A stretch of DNA of 13,054 bases from Desulfobacteraceae bacterium (GCA_030612225.1 JAUWOH010000049.1:1-13054); one strand, 5' to 3'; positions 1-6,797 are shown, numbered from the stretch's first letter. The notes: generated by a model from the letters alone, not told the origin. A program made the numbers and translations.

Positions 1-1
1 G

Positions 2-286
2 ATATTACAAACGGAAAACTTTAAAGTTGAACGTATTGTTTCCAAAGGGCATTCGTCGGAAGATGATCACTGGTACGATCAAGAAGAAAATGAGTGGGTA
101 ATTTTGCTCAAAGGAAGTGCCGGGCTGTTATTTGAGGGACATGAAAAGGTTGTTGTTTTAAGATCAGGGGATTATATTAATATTCCATCGCACACAAAAC
201 ATCGGGTAGAATGGACTGATCCGGACATGGAAACAGTTTGGTTGGCAATCCGCCAAACCCGAGGGGAGCGCTGCAATGACGAATGA
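2..286 (+). CDS. Cupin-domain protein, 3' part only
   Basis: The reading frame is open from the window edge to a TGA at 284-286, so the start lies upstream; about 94 residues are visible. They form a single small beta-barrel cupin domain. The first half shows the pattern HSSEDDHWYDQEENEW followed by a strand and KGSAGLLFEG. The second half shows the cupin motif 2 region RSGDYINIPSHTKHRVEW, in which the His residues and the Pro are where metal-binding cupins keep them. Small cupins of this kind bind a metal or a small ligand, and many have no assigned reaction; none is assigned here. The gene converges on the GH130 cluster, with 92 bp between the two stop codons and no convincing terminator hairpin in the gap. 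Family assignment is fairly safe; function is unknown. Confidence 0.75.
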   Translation: MLQTENFKVERIVSKGHSSEDDHWYDQEENEWVILLKGSAGLLFEGHEKVVVLRSGDYINIPSHTKHRVEWTDPDMETVWLAIRQTRGERCNDE

Positions 287-378
287 TGCATCCGCAACGC
301 AGTCCAGTTTGGCGGGATTTACGAAGCCGCTACAGGGGAAAACCATTTTTCAAAGGTCTTTCTTAATGATGATGTGGA

Positions 379-1323
379 TTATGCATCTTTCCTGTTTAAA
401 GTTATATCTATAAGATTTTCAAATTCTGCAGTGGCCACGCAGATACATGTGTCGGCAGCTCCATAGTACACCTTGATCTCTCCAGAGTCTTCCACAACAG
501 CGCCGCATGCAAAGGCCACATTGCCGACATCGCCGATTCTTTCATAATCTTCCCGCGGCGAAAGAACCGGTTTGTTGCATCTGGCAACTACTTTGTGGGG
601 CTGTTCAAGGTCCAGCAGAACCGTGCCGATCCTGTAAATGGGACCGGCTACGGTCATTTTCACACCATGATAGATCTCAAGCCATCCATGCTCTGTTTTT
701 ATCGGTGGTACCGAAGCGCCGATTCTATAACTGTCCCACATCCCCGGTCGTGGCGTCATCAAAATCTCGGATTTTCCCCAGTCAACCAGATTCTTTGAAT
801 ATGATATCCACATACTGCCCACGCCCTTGCCGATAGGTCGGTCAAGGCGCACATACTCACCATTTATCCTTTCAGGAAAGAGGATGCCATCTTTGTTGCC
901 GGGTTCGGATACAAGGGCGATCCGCTCATAATGTAAAAAATCCTCTGTTTTTGCCAGAGCAATCCGAGTGCCGTATTTCGAATAAGCTGTGTACATTATA
1001 TAATAAACACCATCGACTACGGTAATGCGCGGATCCTCGATACCGTATTTTTCGTACCTGGCAAAAGGGCCTTTTCTGGCAGGTTTCATGACAGGTTTAT
1101 TTTCAACCGTAAAATGAAGTCCGTCTTTGCTTCTCGCCAGGGCAAATACAGAATATCCCTGCTGACCTTCGACTCTCAATAGAAGAAAATATTCTTCACC
1201 TTTTTTAACCACTGTTCCATTAAAAACCGTATTGCATCTGAAAGGAATATCTTCAAGAGTGATAATTGGGTTGCCTTCAAACCGGTGGAGGATATCATAA
1301 CCCAAAGGAAAATGCTTATTCAT
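379..1323 (-). CDS. GH130-family glycoside phosphorylase/hydrolase, third gene of triplet
   Basis: The protein has 314 residues and is a five-bladed beta-propeller of family GH130 (COG2152, beta-mannoside phosphorylases and related hydrolases). Family hallmarks are visible: HRFEGNPIIT at the N-terminus, LLLR near residue 50, and GIEDPR at 94-99, where Asp97 corresponds to the catalytic acid. Further on are LFPERINGEYVRLDRP, PPIKT and IYHGVK, whose Arg, Lys and His match residues that bind phosphate in the phosphorylases. This set suggests a working phosphorylase, probably on a beta-mannoside, but substrate and linkage cannot be read from the sequence. There is no signal peptide, so it should be cytoplasmic. 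ATG at 1323 is preferred over TTG at 1326: an AGGAG lies 7 nt upstream, and the ATG overlaps the TGA of the preceding gene by one base, implying translational coupling. Confidence 0.85.
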   Translation of the reverse strand: MNKHFPLGYDILHRFEGNPIITLEDIPFRCNTVFNGTVVKKGEEYFLLLRVEGQQGYSVFALARSKDGLHFTVENKPVMKPARKGPFARYEKYGIEDPRITVVDGVYYIMYTAYSKYGTRIALAKTEDFLHYERIALVSEPGNKDGILFPERINGEYVRLDRPIGKGVGSMWISYSKNLVDWGKSEILMTPRPGMWDSYRIGASVPPIKTEHGWLEIYHGVKMTVAGPIYRIGTVLLDLEQPHKVVARCNKPVLSPREDYERIGDVGNVAFACGAVVEDSGEIKVYYGAADTCICVATAEFENLIDITLNRKDA

Positions 1324-2246
1324 CAAATTTCTCCTTTGCTTTTAAGACATTCCTGATCGATTCTATCTATAGTTGTTGATCCCAGACATATGCAGCTATC
1401 TGACCCGCCGTAATACAGGAGCAAATTTTCATCCTCCAAAATTGCGCCGCAAGAAAAAATCAAATTCTGGACATCCCCTACACGCTCATACCGTTCGCGT
1501 GGTGACAGGATAGGGATGTTGGTGCGGCTAACAACCCTGGCAGGGTCGTCAGCATCTAAAAATACTGCACCGATTCTGAAAAGGGGGCCGGCGGACGTTT
1601 CTTTGATGCCGTAGTAAATCAGCAGCCATCTTCCGTCTTTGACTCTGATGGGGGGCACGGCATCGCCCACACGGTGTGAGTCCCAGTAACCTGGTCTGGG
1701 TGATAATATCACCTCTGAATTGCCCCAGTACACAAGGTCATCTGAATAACTGATCCATATCCGTCCTCCGCTCCATGGGCGTTCAAGCCTGGCAAACCGT
1801 CCGTTGATTTTTTCCGGAAAAAACGCACCACCCTTGGTGTCCACCTCGGAGACAAATCCAAGTCGGGTTACGGTTTTGAAGTCATCTGTCCTGGCCAATC
1901 CTATCCGGTAGCCATAATGGCTCTCAGCAATATACGAAATATAGTAGGTATCTTCAAAAGGTGTGATCCGGCCGTCCATAACGCTGTTTGATTCATACTG
2001 TTTATCAGCCTGCCCCATAAAAGGTTTGGCATCCATATCAAAATATCGGCCGTCCTCGCTTCGAGCAATATACAGTTTCTTGTGACCACGCAGGGTTTCG
2101 ATTGTGACAAGTAGCAAATAGATATTGTCGATCTTGACTGCGCCGGCATTACAGATGTCCGAGACCTGAAACGAGAGGTCTTCCATGGTGATAACAGGGT
2201 TTCCTTCCCAGCGATGAATGATGTCGTGTTGTTTTTTTCGAGGCAT
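1323..2246 (-). CDS. GH130-like protein with altered active site, middle gene of triplet
   Basis: The protein has 307 residues, full length for the family, and clearly aligns with the downstream paralogue (HRWEGNPVIT, FFPEKINGRFARLERP, SPRERYERVGDV). Key positions differ. The catalytic motif GIEDPR is SVMDGR here (Asp91 kept; Glu and Pro lost). The LLLR arginine is Val (LLLVTIE), the PPIK lysine is Arg (PPIRV), and the IYHG histidine is Tyr (IYYG). The fold is probably kept, but phosphate handling and perhaps catalysis should be changed. It may be a hydrolase, a carbohydrate-binding partner of the neighbouring enzymes, or a different activity. ATG at 2246 is chosen because an AAGGA lies about 9 nt upstream; a longer frame from 2288 would overlap the previous gene by 26 bp and has no better signal. 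The start lies 16 bp after the previous stop. Confidence 0.8.
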   Translation of the reverse strand: MPRKKQHDIIHRWEGNPVITMEDLSFQVSDICNAGAVKIDNIYLLLVTIETLRGHKKLYIARSEDGRYFDMDAKPFMGQADKQYESNSVMDGRITPFEDTYYISYIAESHYGYRIGLARTDDFKTVTRLGFVSEVDTKGGAFFPEKINGRFARLERPWSGGRIWISYSDDLVYWGNSEVILSPRPGYWDSHRVGDAVPPIRVKDGRWLLIYYGIKETSAGPLFRIGAVFLDADDPARVVSRTNIPILSPRERYERVGDVQNLIFSCGAILEDENLLLYYGGSDSCICLGSTTIDRIDQECLKSKGEI

Positions 2247-2262
2247 AAAAGTAATTCCTTTT

Positions 2263-3303
2263 TTAAAAACCGGCCAGTATTTTTTCAACCGTAGTCACAG
2301 CCAGGCAAGTGGTTTCATCAGAAGACCCGTAATACATGAAAAGCTGCCCGTCTTTTATGACAATTCCATTCGTAAACACGACATTCCCAAAAAAACCGCT
2401 GGTCTCATAATCGTATTCAGGTTCGAGCAAAGGCGTTGTTCCGCGTTTAACCACTTTCCATGGATGTTCGGAATCGAGCAGCAAGGCAAAAAGACTGTAC
2501 CTTGAGTTGTCACCCTTGGCATGGTAGATGCAAAGCCACCCCTCATCGGTCTTTATAGGAGCACTTCCGCCGCCGATTTTCATGGATTCATAGGGCATAT
2601 TGCGTGGGCGGACAATGCATTTATGATTACCCCAGTGCAGAAGGTCAGGCGACTGGGCATACCATATTGAAGCCTTGCCAAATCCGCTGTTGTTGGGCCG
2701 GTGCAGAGCAACATATTTGTTGTTTATTTTTTCAGGAAATATTGAAACATCCTTATTCTCCGGATGGAATATGATGCCTTGCTTTTTATATTCCTTAAAA
2801 TTCGTGGTTGTTGCCAGGGCTGTGCACCAGCTGTCGGTTGATATAACGGTGTAGTTTATGTAAAAGGTTCCGTCAATATTTACAATGCGCGCGTCTTCCG
2901 TACCGTACTTTTCATCAGGAGAGGAGGGGCAGATAAACGGTGTCGGCTCAACCGTGAAATTTATTCCGTCAGCACTACGTGCCAGACGCAGGTGGCTGAT
3001 GCTGGATAGATAATCTTTGCCTTTGTAAACAACACCACGGGTGTCTTTGAGTGACAGGTCAGGGTCGTTTTTATCAAATTCCATAATCCCGGCGATGCCC
3101 CGTCCCTGGTCAAATCTGTAAACCGGGACCCTGACCTTGCCCGGCTCCTGAATACAGTTTTCCGCTACGCGCAAAAGCAGTATGACTTCATCATTAAAAA
3201 GCACAGCACCGGGATTAAAGGCTCCGACAACACGATATCCTTCGGTTGAAGGTTTTACATCGGACGGACAAATTAAAGGATTTTTTTCACAGCGTTTAAA
3301 CAT
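2263..3303 (-). CDS. GH130-family glycoside phosphorylase, first gene of triplet
   Basis: The protein has 346 residues and is the most divergent of the three GH130 members, with an insertion at about residues 50-100 (the KVRVPVYRFDQGRGIAG region). Diagnostic parts are NPGAVLFNDEVILLLRVAEN at 30-49 and GTEDAR at 134-139, where Asp137 would be the catalytic acid. Also present are IFPEKINNKYVALHRP, APIKT and CIYHAKG. The Arg, Lys and His associated with phosphate binding in characterised GH130 phosphorylases are all present, so phosphorolysis of a beta-linked mannooligosaccharide is the best guess; the oligomannan phosphorylases look similar. ATG at 3303 is preferred: a GGAG lies 9 nt upstream, and MFKRCEKNPLI matches the usual family N-terminus. 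The ATG at 3336 has no clear Shine-Dalgarno sequence. No secretion signal is seen. Confidence 0.85.
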   Translation of the reverse strand: MFKRCEKNPLICPSDVKPSTEGYRVVGAFNPGAVLFNDEVILLLRVAENCIQEPGKVRVPVYRFDQGRGIAGIMEFDKNDPDLSLKDTRGVVYKGKDYLSSISHLRLARSADGINFTVEPTPFICPSSPDEKYGTEDARIVNIDGTFYINYTVISTDSWCTALATTTNFKEYKKQGIIFHPENKDVSIFPEKINNKYVALHRPNNSGFGKASIWYAQSPDLLHWGNHKCIVRPRNMPYESMKIGGGSAPIKTDEGWLCIYHAKGDNSRYSLFALLLDSEHPWKVVKRGTTPLLEPEYDYETSGFFGNVVFTNGIVIKDGQLFMYYGSSDETTCLAVTTVEKILAGF

Positions 3304-3376
3304 ATGGATCATCTCCAAAAGCGTTGGTTGCCGCATAACACCAAGGAGTCTCGGGATCGAATGAAATCCTTAGGCT

Positions 3377-3596
3377 AAGGGTTCAAGGATCCCAGGATTC
3401 CAGGGTTCAAGTGTAAAGGTAGAGGTCGCAATAGACCCTTAGAGTTAAAACGTACATGCAATCCTATGTGGAATCAAAGTTTGATTTTAAGTTTCATTGT
3501 TAAAAGAACAGAGGATAGGATTCATGAGTTTGAAAAGCGGTTTAAGATCATTAGAAAATAAACCCTTGATCCCTTGAATCAAATCCTTGACCCCTT
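3377..3596. repeat. 220-bp element with inverted GGTTCAAGG-type ends
   Basis: The left end AAGGGTTCAAGGAT (3377-3390) and the right end ATCCTTGACCCCTT (3583-3596) are inverted copies matching at 13 of 14 positions. Next to each lie further degenerate units: CCAGGGTTCAAG at about 3401-3412, and AACCCTTGATCCCTTGAATC at 3561-3580. The interior codes for nothing recognisable. Its size and type of end resemble those of the element at 7661-7885. Confidence 0.6.
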
Positions 3597-3617
3597 TCTC
3601 CCAACTAATTGGGAGAA
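3596..3617. other. Perfect 9-bp stem-loop downstream of the glycosyltransferase
   Basis: TTCTCCCAA (3596-3604) pairs with TTGGGAGAA (3609-3617) around a 4-nt loop, 25 bp beyond the glycosyltransferase stop codon. No run of T follows on the minus strand, so it is not a canonical intrinsic terminator. It could mark an mRNA 3' end or a processing site between the glycosyltransferase and GH130 cistrons. Confidence 0.5.
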
Positions 3618-3641
3618 TAACCAAACATATAAACTTTTTTC

Positions 3642-4778
3642 CTATTCCCCGGCAAATACGTACCGGGTTTTGCATTCCAGTTTAAGGTAAAACTGTTCAT
3701 AAACATTAAGGGTCTGTTGTGCAACAATGTCCCAGGAAATATTTTCTTTGATATGGGTCAGTGCATTTTGGGAAAACTTTTTATATACTTCCGGATCAGT
3801 TAGCAGTGTTACAATACTGTCAACATATTGGTCATCGGTTTGTGCATAAAATCCTATTTCCGATTTTTTAAGGATATCGACAAAAGCCGGAAGGTTCGAT
3901 GTGACCACAGGTTTGCCAAAGGTCATTGCATGTGCCATTATGCCGCTCTGAGCCCCGGCAGTATAGGGCAAAATCACTATATCAGCAGCGCTTAGAATAG
4001 TATCAAAAGTTTTCTGGGGAAACTGGCCCCGGAATACTTCAATATGGTCTATAGCAGGTGAGTTATTTATTTTTTCAAAAAGCATTGCGCGGTATTCGCT
4101 GTATTCAAGCATTCTGAGTTTTCCGGACAGGACCAGCCATGCATCCGGAACTTTTTTAACTATCTGCGGTAAAAGATCTACAATCCTGTCAAAACACTTG
4201 GTCGGTCGAAAATACCCCGCCAGCAGGATTACTTTCCTGCCCTCAAGATTAAGCTTTTTCTTGGCATCAGGGATCGGATTCATCTCTCTTGCGCCATGCG
4301 GGATAAGAGAAATCTTTGAATGATCTGTATCAAAAACCGTCCGCAATATATTGACGTGTTCTTGTTCATGTACAAAAATGCCGTCCAGTTCCCTGCACAT
4401 GGTTCTTATGATTAGCGCTTTTCGAAACCCAGGTTTTTCCTGAACAGTATGGAAGGTTGCAATAACCGGAGTGCCTGTGGATTTAAGACGGTAAATCAAT
4501 TCAAGTACGGCAATACCATCTAATTCACCATACAGACCGAATTCGTGCTGAATATGGACAAGATCGGGGGTAACTTTAATAGCTGCATTAAAAATCTTTC
4601 CGGCAATTCCGTCTTCTCCGGGGGAATATGTTGGGTAAACATGTCTACCCTCAGCACCGTACTGGCTGATAATATGTATTTCATTGGGTGATTTTGTAAG
4701 GGCTTCAACCAGAAAGGCGGTATATGTACCGATGCCGCATTCAATAGGAGGATAAGTGGATACAAATGCTATGCGCAT
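3642..4778 (-). CDS. GT4-type glycosyltransferase
   Basis: The protein has 378 residues with the GT-B fold of glycosyltransferase family 4. The N-terminal acceptor domain begins MRIAFVSTYPPIECGIGTYT, the glycine-rich loop typical of the family, and continues with VHIQHEFGLYG at 74-84 and an HGA motif at 161-163. The C-terminal nucleotide-sugar domain shows KVILLAGYFRPTK at about 182-194, then SAADIVILPYTAGAQSGIMA at 263-282, then FGKPVV. The usual E-x7-E pair is absent: the matching positions are Gly275 and His283. It should transfer a sugar from an NDP-sugar (GDP-mannose would suit the context) to an unknown acceptor in the cytoplasm or at the inner membrane face. It lies upstream of the GH130 triplet on the same strand, separated by 338 bp. 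The start has only a weak purine-rich site (GAAAG). Confidence 0.85.
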   Translation of the reverse strand: MRIAFVSTYPPIECGIGTYTAFLVEALTKSPNEIHIISQYGAEGRHVYPTYSPGEDGIAGKIFNAAIKVTPDLVHIQHEFGLYGELDGIAVLELIYRLKSTGTPVIATFHTVQEKPGFRKALIIRTMCRELDGIFVHEQEHVNILRTVFDTDHSKISLIPHGAREMNPIPDAKKKLNLEGRKVILLAGYFRPTKCFDRIVDLLPQIVKKVPDAWLVLSGKLRMLEYSEYRAMLFEKINNSPAIDHIEVFRGQFPQKTFDTILSAADIVILPYTAGAQSGIMAHAMTFGKPVVTSNLPAFVDILKKSEIGFYAQTDDQYVDSIVTLLTDPEVYKKFSQNALTHIKENISWDIVAQQTLNVYEQFYLKLECKTRYVFAGE

Positions 4779-4917
4779 GCTATTTTTCTTTCAGTAATAA
4801 TCAGGTGAGAGAATGAGTCCGGTCGACTAAAAAAATAAAACTATTGAAATTAAAATCAAAGCGACAAAGTACAGGACGGTGAAAACCAATTTTGCACAGC
4901 TTTTTAAAAAATTAATT

Positions 4918-4943
4918 TCTATATCATATCACAAATACGTCAA
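4918..4943 (-). promoter_or_regulatory. Possible promoter of the glycosyltransferase gene
   Basis: On the minus strand TTGACG (4943-4938) is followed by AT-rich sequence including TATAGA (4923-4918). The spacing of 14 nt is short of the ideal 17, and other -10-like hexamers overlap, so this is only a candidate. The palindrome CACGGCCGTG (4970-4979) lies 26 bp upstream of the -35 and could be an operator. Confidence 0.25.
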
Positions 4944-4997
4944 ATATAAAAGTCATATATTCTTACAGCCACGGCCGTGATTTAAACAACTAACCGT

Positions 4998-5134
4998 TTT
5001 GATGGCGTCGTAAAAAGCAACTTTTCACCACTTAGCTCGCAGAGAACACAGAGAATATCTTGTTGTATTAATAAGTTATCTCTGTGAACTCCGTGTCCTC
5101 CGTGGTAAATTCGACTTTTTACGAGACCATCAAA
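4998..5134. repeat. 137-bp inverted-repeat element with CTCTGTG-type arms
   Basis: The outer ends TTTGATGGCGTCGTAAAAAG (4998-5017) and its inverted counterpart at 5115-5134 match at 18 of 20 positions. Inside, TTCACCACTTAGCTCGCAGA through AACACAGAGA faces TATCTCTGTGAACTCCGTGT through CCTCCGTGGT, so most of the element can fold into one long hairpin. The inner wording (CTCTGTGAACTCCGTGTCCT and CCGTGG) is that of a dispersed intergenic repeat I recognise from many delta-proteobacterial genomes. It encodes no protein and looks like a non-autonomous, REP- or MITE-like element. Confidence 0.8.
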
Positions 5135-5177
5135 TTTAGTTTGTACTTTTTACGATTTTATGTGTAAAAGGAGTTTC

Positions 5178-5349
5178 GGGTTACTCGTTGCTCGTTGCTG
5201 GTTTCTGGTTACTCGTTACTGGTTAAAATAAGGTATTCCATCATTATTATTAAAAATAATAGACTTGTCCTCCACAAAGCCGGCGGATAAATCCGCCGGT
5301 TTTGTGACGAAGCGACGCTATTGCTTTTATCCACAACGAGCAACCAGTA
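5178..5349. repeat. Low-complexity tract with inverted partner enclosing a strong hairpin
   Basis: The left part (5178-5224) is built from variants of GTTACTCGTTGCTGGTT. The right part (5334-5349) is CAACGAGCAACCAGTA, an inverted copy of the same words. Between them lies the GC-rich hairpin at 5273-5306. The layout, short degenerate repeats facing inward on both sides of a unique centre, parallels the elements at 3377-3596 and 7661-7885. Confidence 0.5.
5273..5306. repeat. 16-bp stem REP-like hairpin
   Basis: CACAAAGCCGGCGGAT (5273-5288) pairs with ATCCGCCGGTTTTGTG (5291-5306) along 16 positions with a single G-T wobble and almost no loop. The core is GC-rich inside AT-rich surroundings. It lies 129 bp upstream of the rdgC start and has no clear T run after it, so it is more likely an REP-type palindrome than a terminator. 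Confidence 0.6.
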
Positions 5350-5434
5350 TCTTGAATGTCCAATTTATCATTCAATACCTTATCATTTAAAGGTTTAGCA
5401 TCATTATTCACTAATAAATTACGAGGTCTGTAAT

Positions 5435-6049
5435 ATGGGTTTTTTATCATCAACAGTTTCGATGGCTCGATATAAAATTGACGGGAAGTTCGAAGAGCAG
5501 ATTCTTGAAACAGTGGCTGAAGGTTTGAAAAAAAACATGATTTCTGAGATAGACGGGAAACCGGTTGATAAAGCTGTCGGATGGACATCCTTTGAAAAGC
5601 CTTTTAAACCGGATTTTGAAGGATCTTCATTTTCCATAGGTGCATATTTAATTTTTTCAATGCGAATGGATAAAAAAATCATACCGCCAAAAATAATAAA
5701 AAAACATGTTGCTGTGGAGTCAGCCAAACTGCTTGCTGCAAGTGGGAGAGACTATTTGTCAAAAAATGAGAAAACTGCAATAAAGGACCGTGTAATAAAT
5801 GCCCTTATCCTTCGCATACCTGCAACGCCGAATATATATGACATCTTTTGGAACTATGAAGACGCAGAGATATGGTTTTTTTCCAGCCTGAAATCGGCAA
5901 ATGAAGAATTTGAAACTCTATTCGCAAGATCTTTCAATTTAACGCCAATTCGTCTTTTTCCATACACAATGGCTGAATTAACAGCGGGTCTTACCAATGC
6001 ACAACGGGATGCCCTGTCTAATATTTCTTCAACAAAATTCGCAAAGTGA
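5435..6049 (+). CDS. rdgC: RdgC-family protein, N-terminal part (recombination-associated)
   Basis: The protein has 204 residues; the classical enterobacterial RdgC has about 300. RdgC forms a ring-shaped dimer on double-stranded DNA and restrains RecA-driven recombination. Similarity is clear in the middle: IPPKIIKKHVAVESAKLL, then SKNEKTAIKDRVINALILR, matching the E. coli segment with SPVIKQALEAKIAKLE and TEKDSLKDEVLHSLLPR. Next comes the strand region IFWNYEDAEIWFFSSLKSA, where E. coli has MMWIDTVNGLIMVDC. The protein stops at FPYTMAELTAGLTNAQRDAL, where E. coli RdgC carries on into its C-terminal third. That third appears to be encoded by the next gene, 10 bp downstream in another frame. 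The start ATG is supported by ACGAGG 8 nt upstream. It is probably a real split gene pair rather than a pseudogene, since both halves are intact and have starts. Confidence 0.75.
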   Translation: MGFLSSTVSMARYKIDGKFEEQILETVAEGLKKNMISEIDGKPVDKAVGWTSFEKPFKPDFEGSSFSIGAYLIFSMRMDKKIIPPKIIKKHVAVESAKLLAASGRDYLSKNEKTAIKDRVINALILRIPATPNIYDIFWNYEDAEIWFFSSLKSANEEFETLFARSFNLTPIRLFPYTMAELTAGLTNAQRDALSNISSTKFAK

Positions 6050-6059
6050 TGGGTGAAAA

Positions 6060-6599
6060 ATGCTTGATATTTCTTTTGCATACAGTCGATACATTTTTTT
6101 AGGGAATGAATTTTTAACCTGGTTATGGTTTATCGTAGAAAATGACGGGGAAAGACTGAATAAAATAGAAGAGGAACTTGTATCTTTAAATATTGGTAAC
6201 CGCATTGTACTGGAAAATAAAATCAATGATGCCGTTGAAACGATTACCATATTGGGAGATGACGCCGGTCTTGAAGAAGGTATCATATCCCTGGGAAAAG
6301 GTGCAGTGGTAACTGAGATCAATCTTTTATACAAGTCCGGGGACAATGAGTGGCGCTTTACCATTAAAGGCGAAAGTATGAACATCAGCAATTTGAAAAT
6401 TCCTGAAACAGCAATTGTGGAATCAAGTGAGGAAATTGAAGGCATGGTACTCGAAAAGGCTTATCTTTACGAAAAGGTAACCAAGCTGATTGATAATCTT
6501 TTTAGGGAATTCATAAAATTGAGAGTTTCAGGCAAGTGGAGTGAGAGCGTTGTACCAGGGATAAGAAAATGGATTTATTCTCAGAAAAATGATTTGTAA
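6060..6599 (+). CDS. RdgC C-terminal-like protein, partner of the preceding gene
   Basis: The protein has 179 residues. It begins MLDISFAYSRYIFLGNEFLT followed by WLWF, and later has GKGAVVTEINLLYKSGDNEW, an ISNLKIP segment, and a helical stretch VLEKAYLYEKVTKLIDNLF. The order and spacing mirror the C-terminal third of E. coli RdgC (LTLTEWVRSG, then EAGKVVTKLALDWQQR, then SLKRLKF, then a helix ending ELAALIQNLIEGL). I therefore read it as the missing C-terminal domain of RdgC made as a separate polypeptide that would assemble with the 204-residue partner. The match is pattern-based and weaker than for the first gene. The start follows the previous stop by 10 bp, in a different frame, with GGGTG about 5 nt before the ATG, so the two are surely co-transcribed. 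There is no signal peptide or membrane segment apart from a short hydrophobic patch near residue 20. Confidence 0.6.
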   Translation: MLDISFAYSRYIFLGNEFLTWLWFIVENDGERLNKIEEELVSLNIGNRIVLENKINDAVETITILGDDAGLEEGIISLGKGAVVTEINLLYKSGDNEWRFTIKGESMNISNLKIPETAIVESSEEIEGMVLEKAYLYEKVTKLIDNLFREFIKLRVSGKWSESVVPGIRKWIYSQKNDL

Positions 6600-6609
6600 C
6601 TCAGGTGGA

Positions 6610-6753
6610 TAGGCTGAAGGCTGCACGCGGCGCAAGCGCCTGCGCTGCGCGAAGACTGTTAGGGAAAAGCGCATTTTGAAGCCATGTTTGGTGCAAGAAT
6701 CGGATATTTCCGCCAAAATACGGCAATCGTTATCTTCTGACCCCTTCAGCCTA
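6610..6753. repeat. 144-bp element bounded by inverted TAGGCTGAAGG
   Basis: TAGGCTGAAGG (6610-6620) has a perfect inverted copy CCTTCAGCCTA at 6743-6753. Near the left end is a GC-rich palindromic patch, GGCGCAAGCGCC, followed by TGCGCTGCGC. The element begins 11 bp after the end of the RdgC pair, codes for nothing recognisable, and looks like another small dispersed repeat. Confidence 0.55.
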
Positions 6754-6797
6754 AACAGCTTAAGCCTGACTATGTGAGTAGTTACAACGATTTAACA

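Larger units (their letters stand above)
3304..3641. other. Intergenic spacer between the glycosyltransferase and the GH130 triplet
   Basis: This 338-bp stretch has no credible coding frame. It contains an inverted-repeat element (3377-3596) and a short perfect hairpin (3596-3617), each listed separately. The GH130 triplet may be read through from the glycosyltransferase or have its own start here; no strong promoter stands out. Confidence 0.6.
4779..5434. other. Divergent intergenic region between glycosyltransferase and rdgC genes
   Basis: This 656-bp region has no credible gene; a 112-residue minus-strand frame at 5250-5588 overlaps rdgC and has no family character. It should hold the promoters for both directions. 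It also contains a 10-bp palindrome CACGGCCGTG (4970-4979), a long inverted-repeat element (4998-5134), a low-complexity tract with an inverted partner (5178-5349), and a very strong hairpin (5273-5306). Confidence 0.6.

Noticed and set aside
287..378. Terminator between the cupin gene and the GH130 gene
   Set aside because: Only a very short A/T pairing (GAAAA with TTTTC near 338-352) is visible, too weak to call.
2246..2288. Longer start for the middle GH130 protein at 2288
   Set aside because: It would overlap the previous gene by 26 bp, while ATG 2246 has a good AAGGA site and the extra residues do not look like the family.
5273..5306. Intrinsic terminator
   Set aside because: The stem is strong, but no T run follows on either strand and no gene ends nearby, so an REP-like palindrome is more likely.
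5250..5588. 112-residue minus-strand open frame overlapping the start of rdgC
   Set aside because: It runs through the repeat-rich region and antisense to a well-supported gene, has no family character, and its composition reflects the hairpin sequence.
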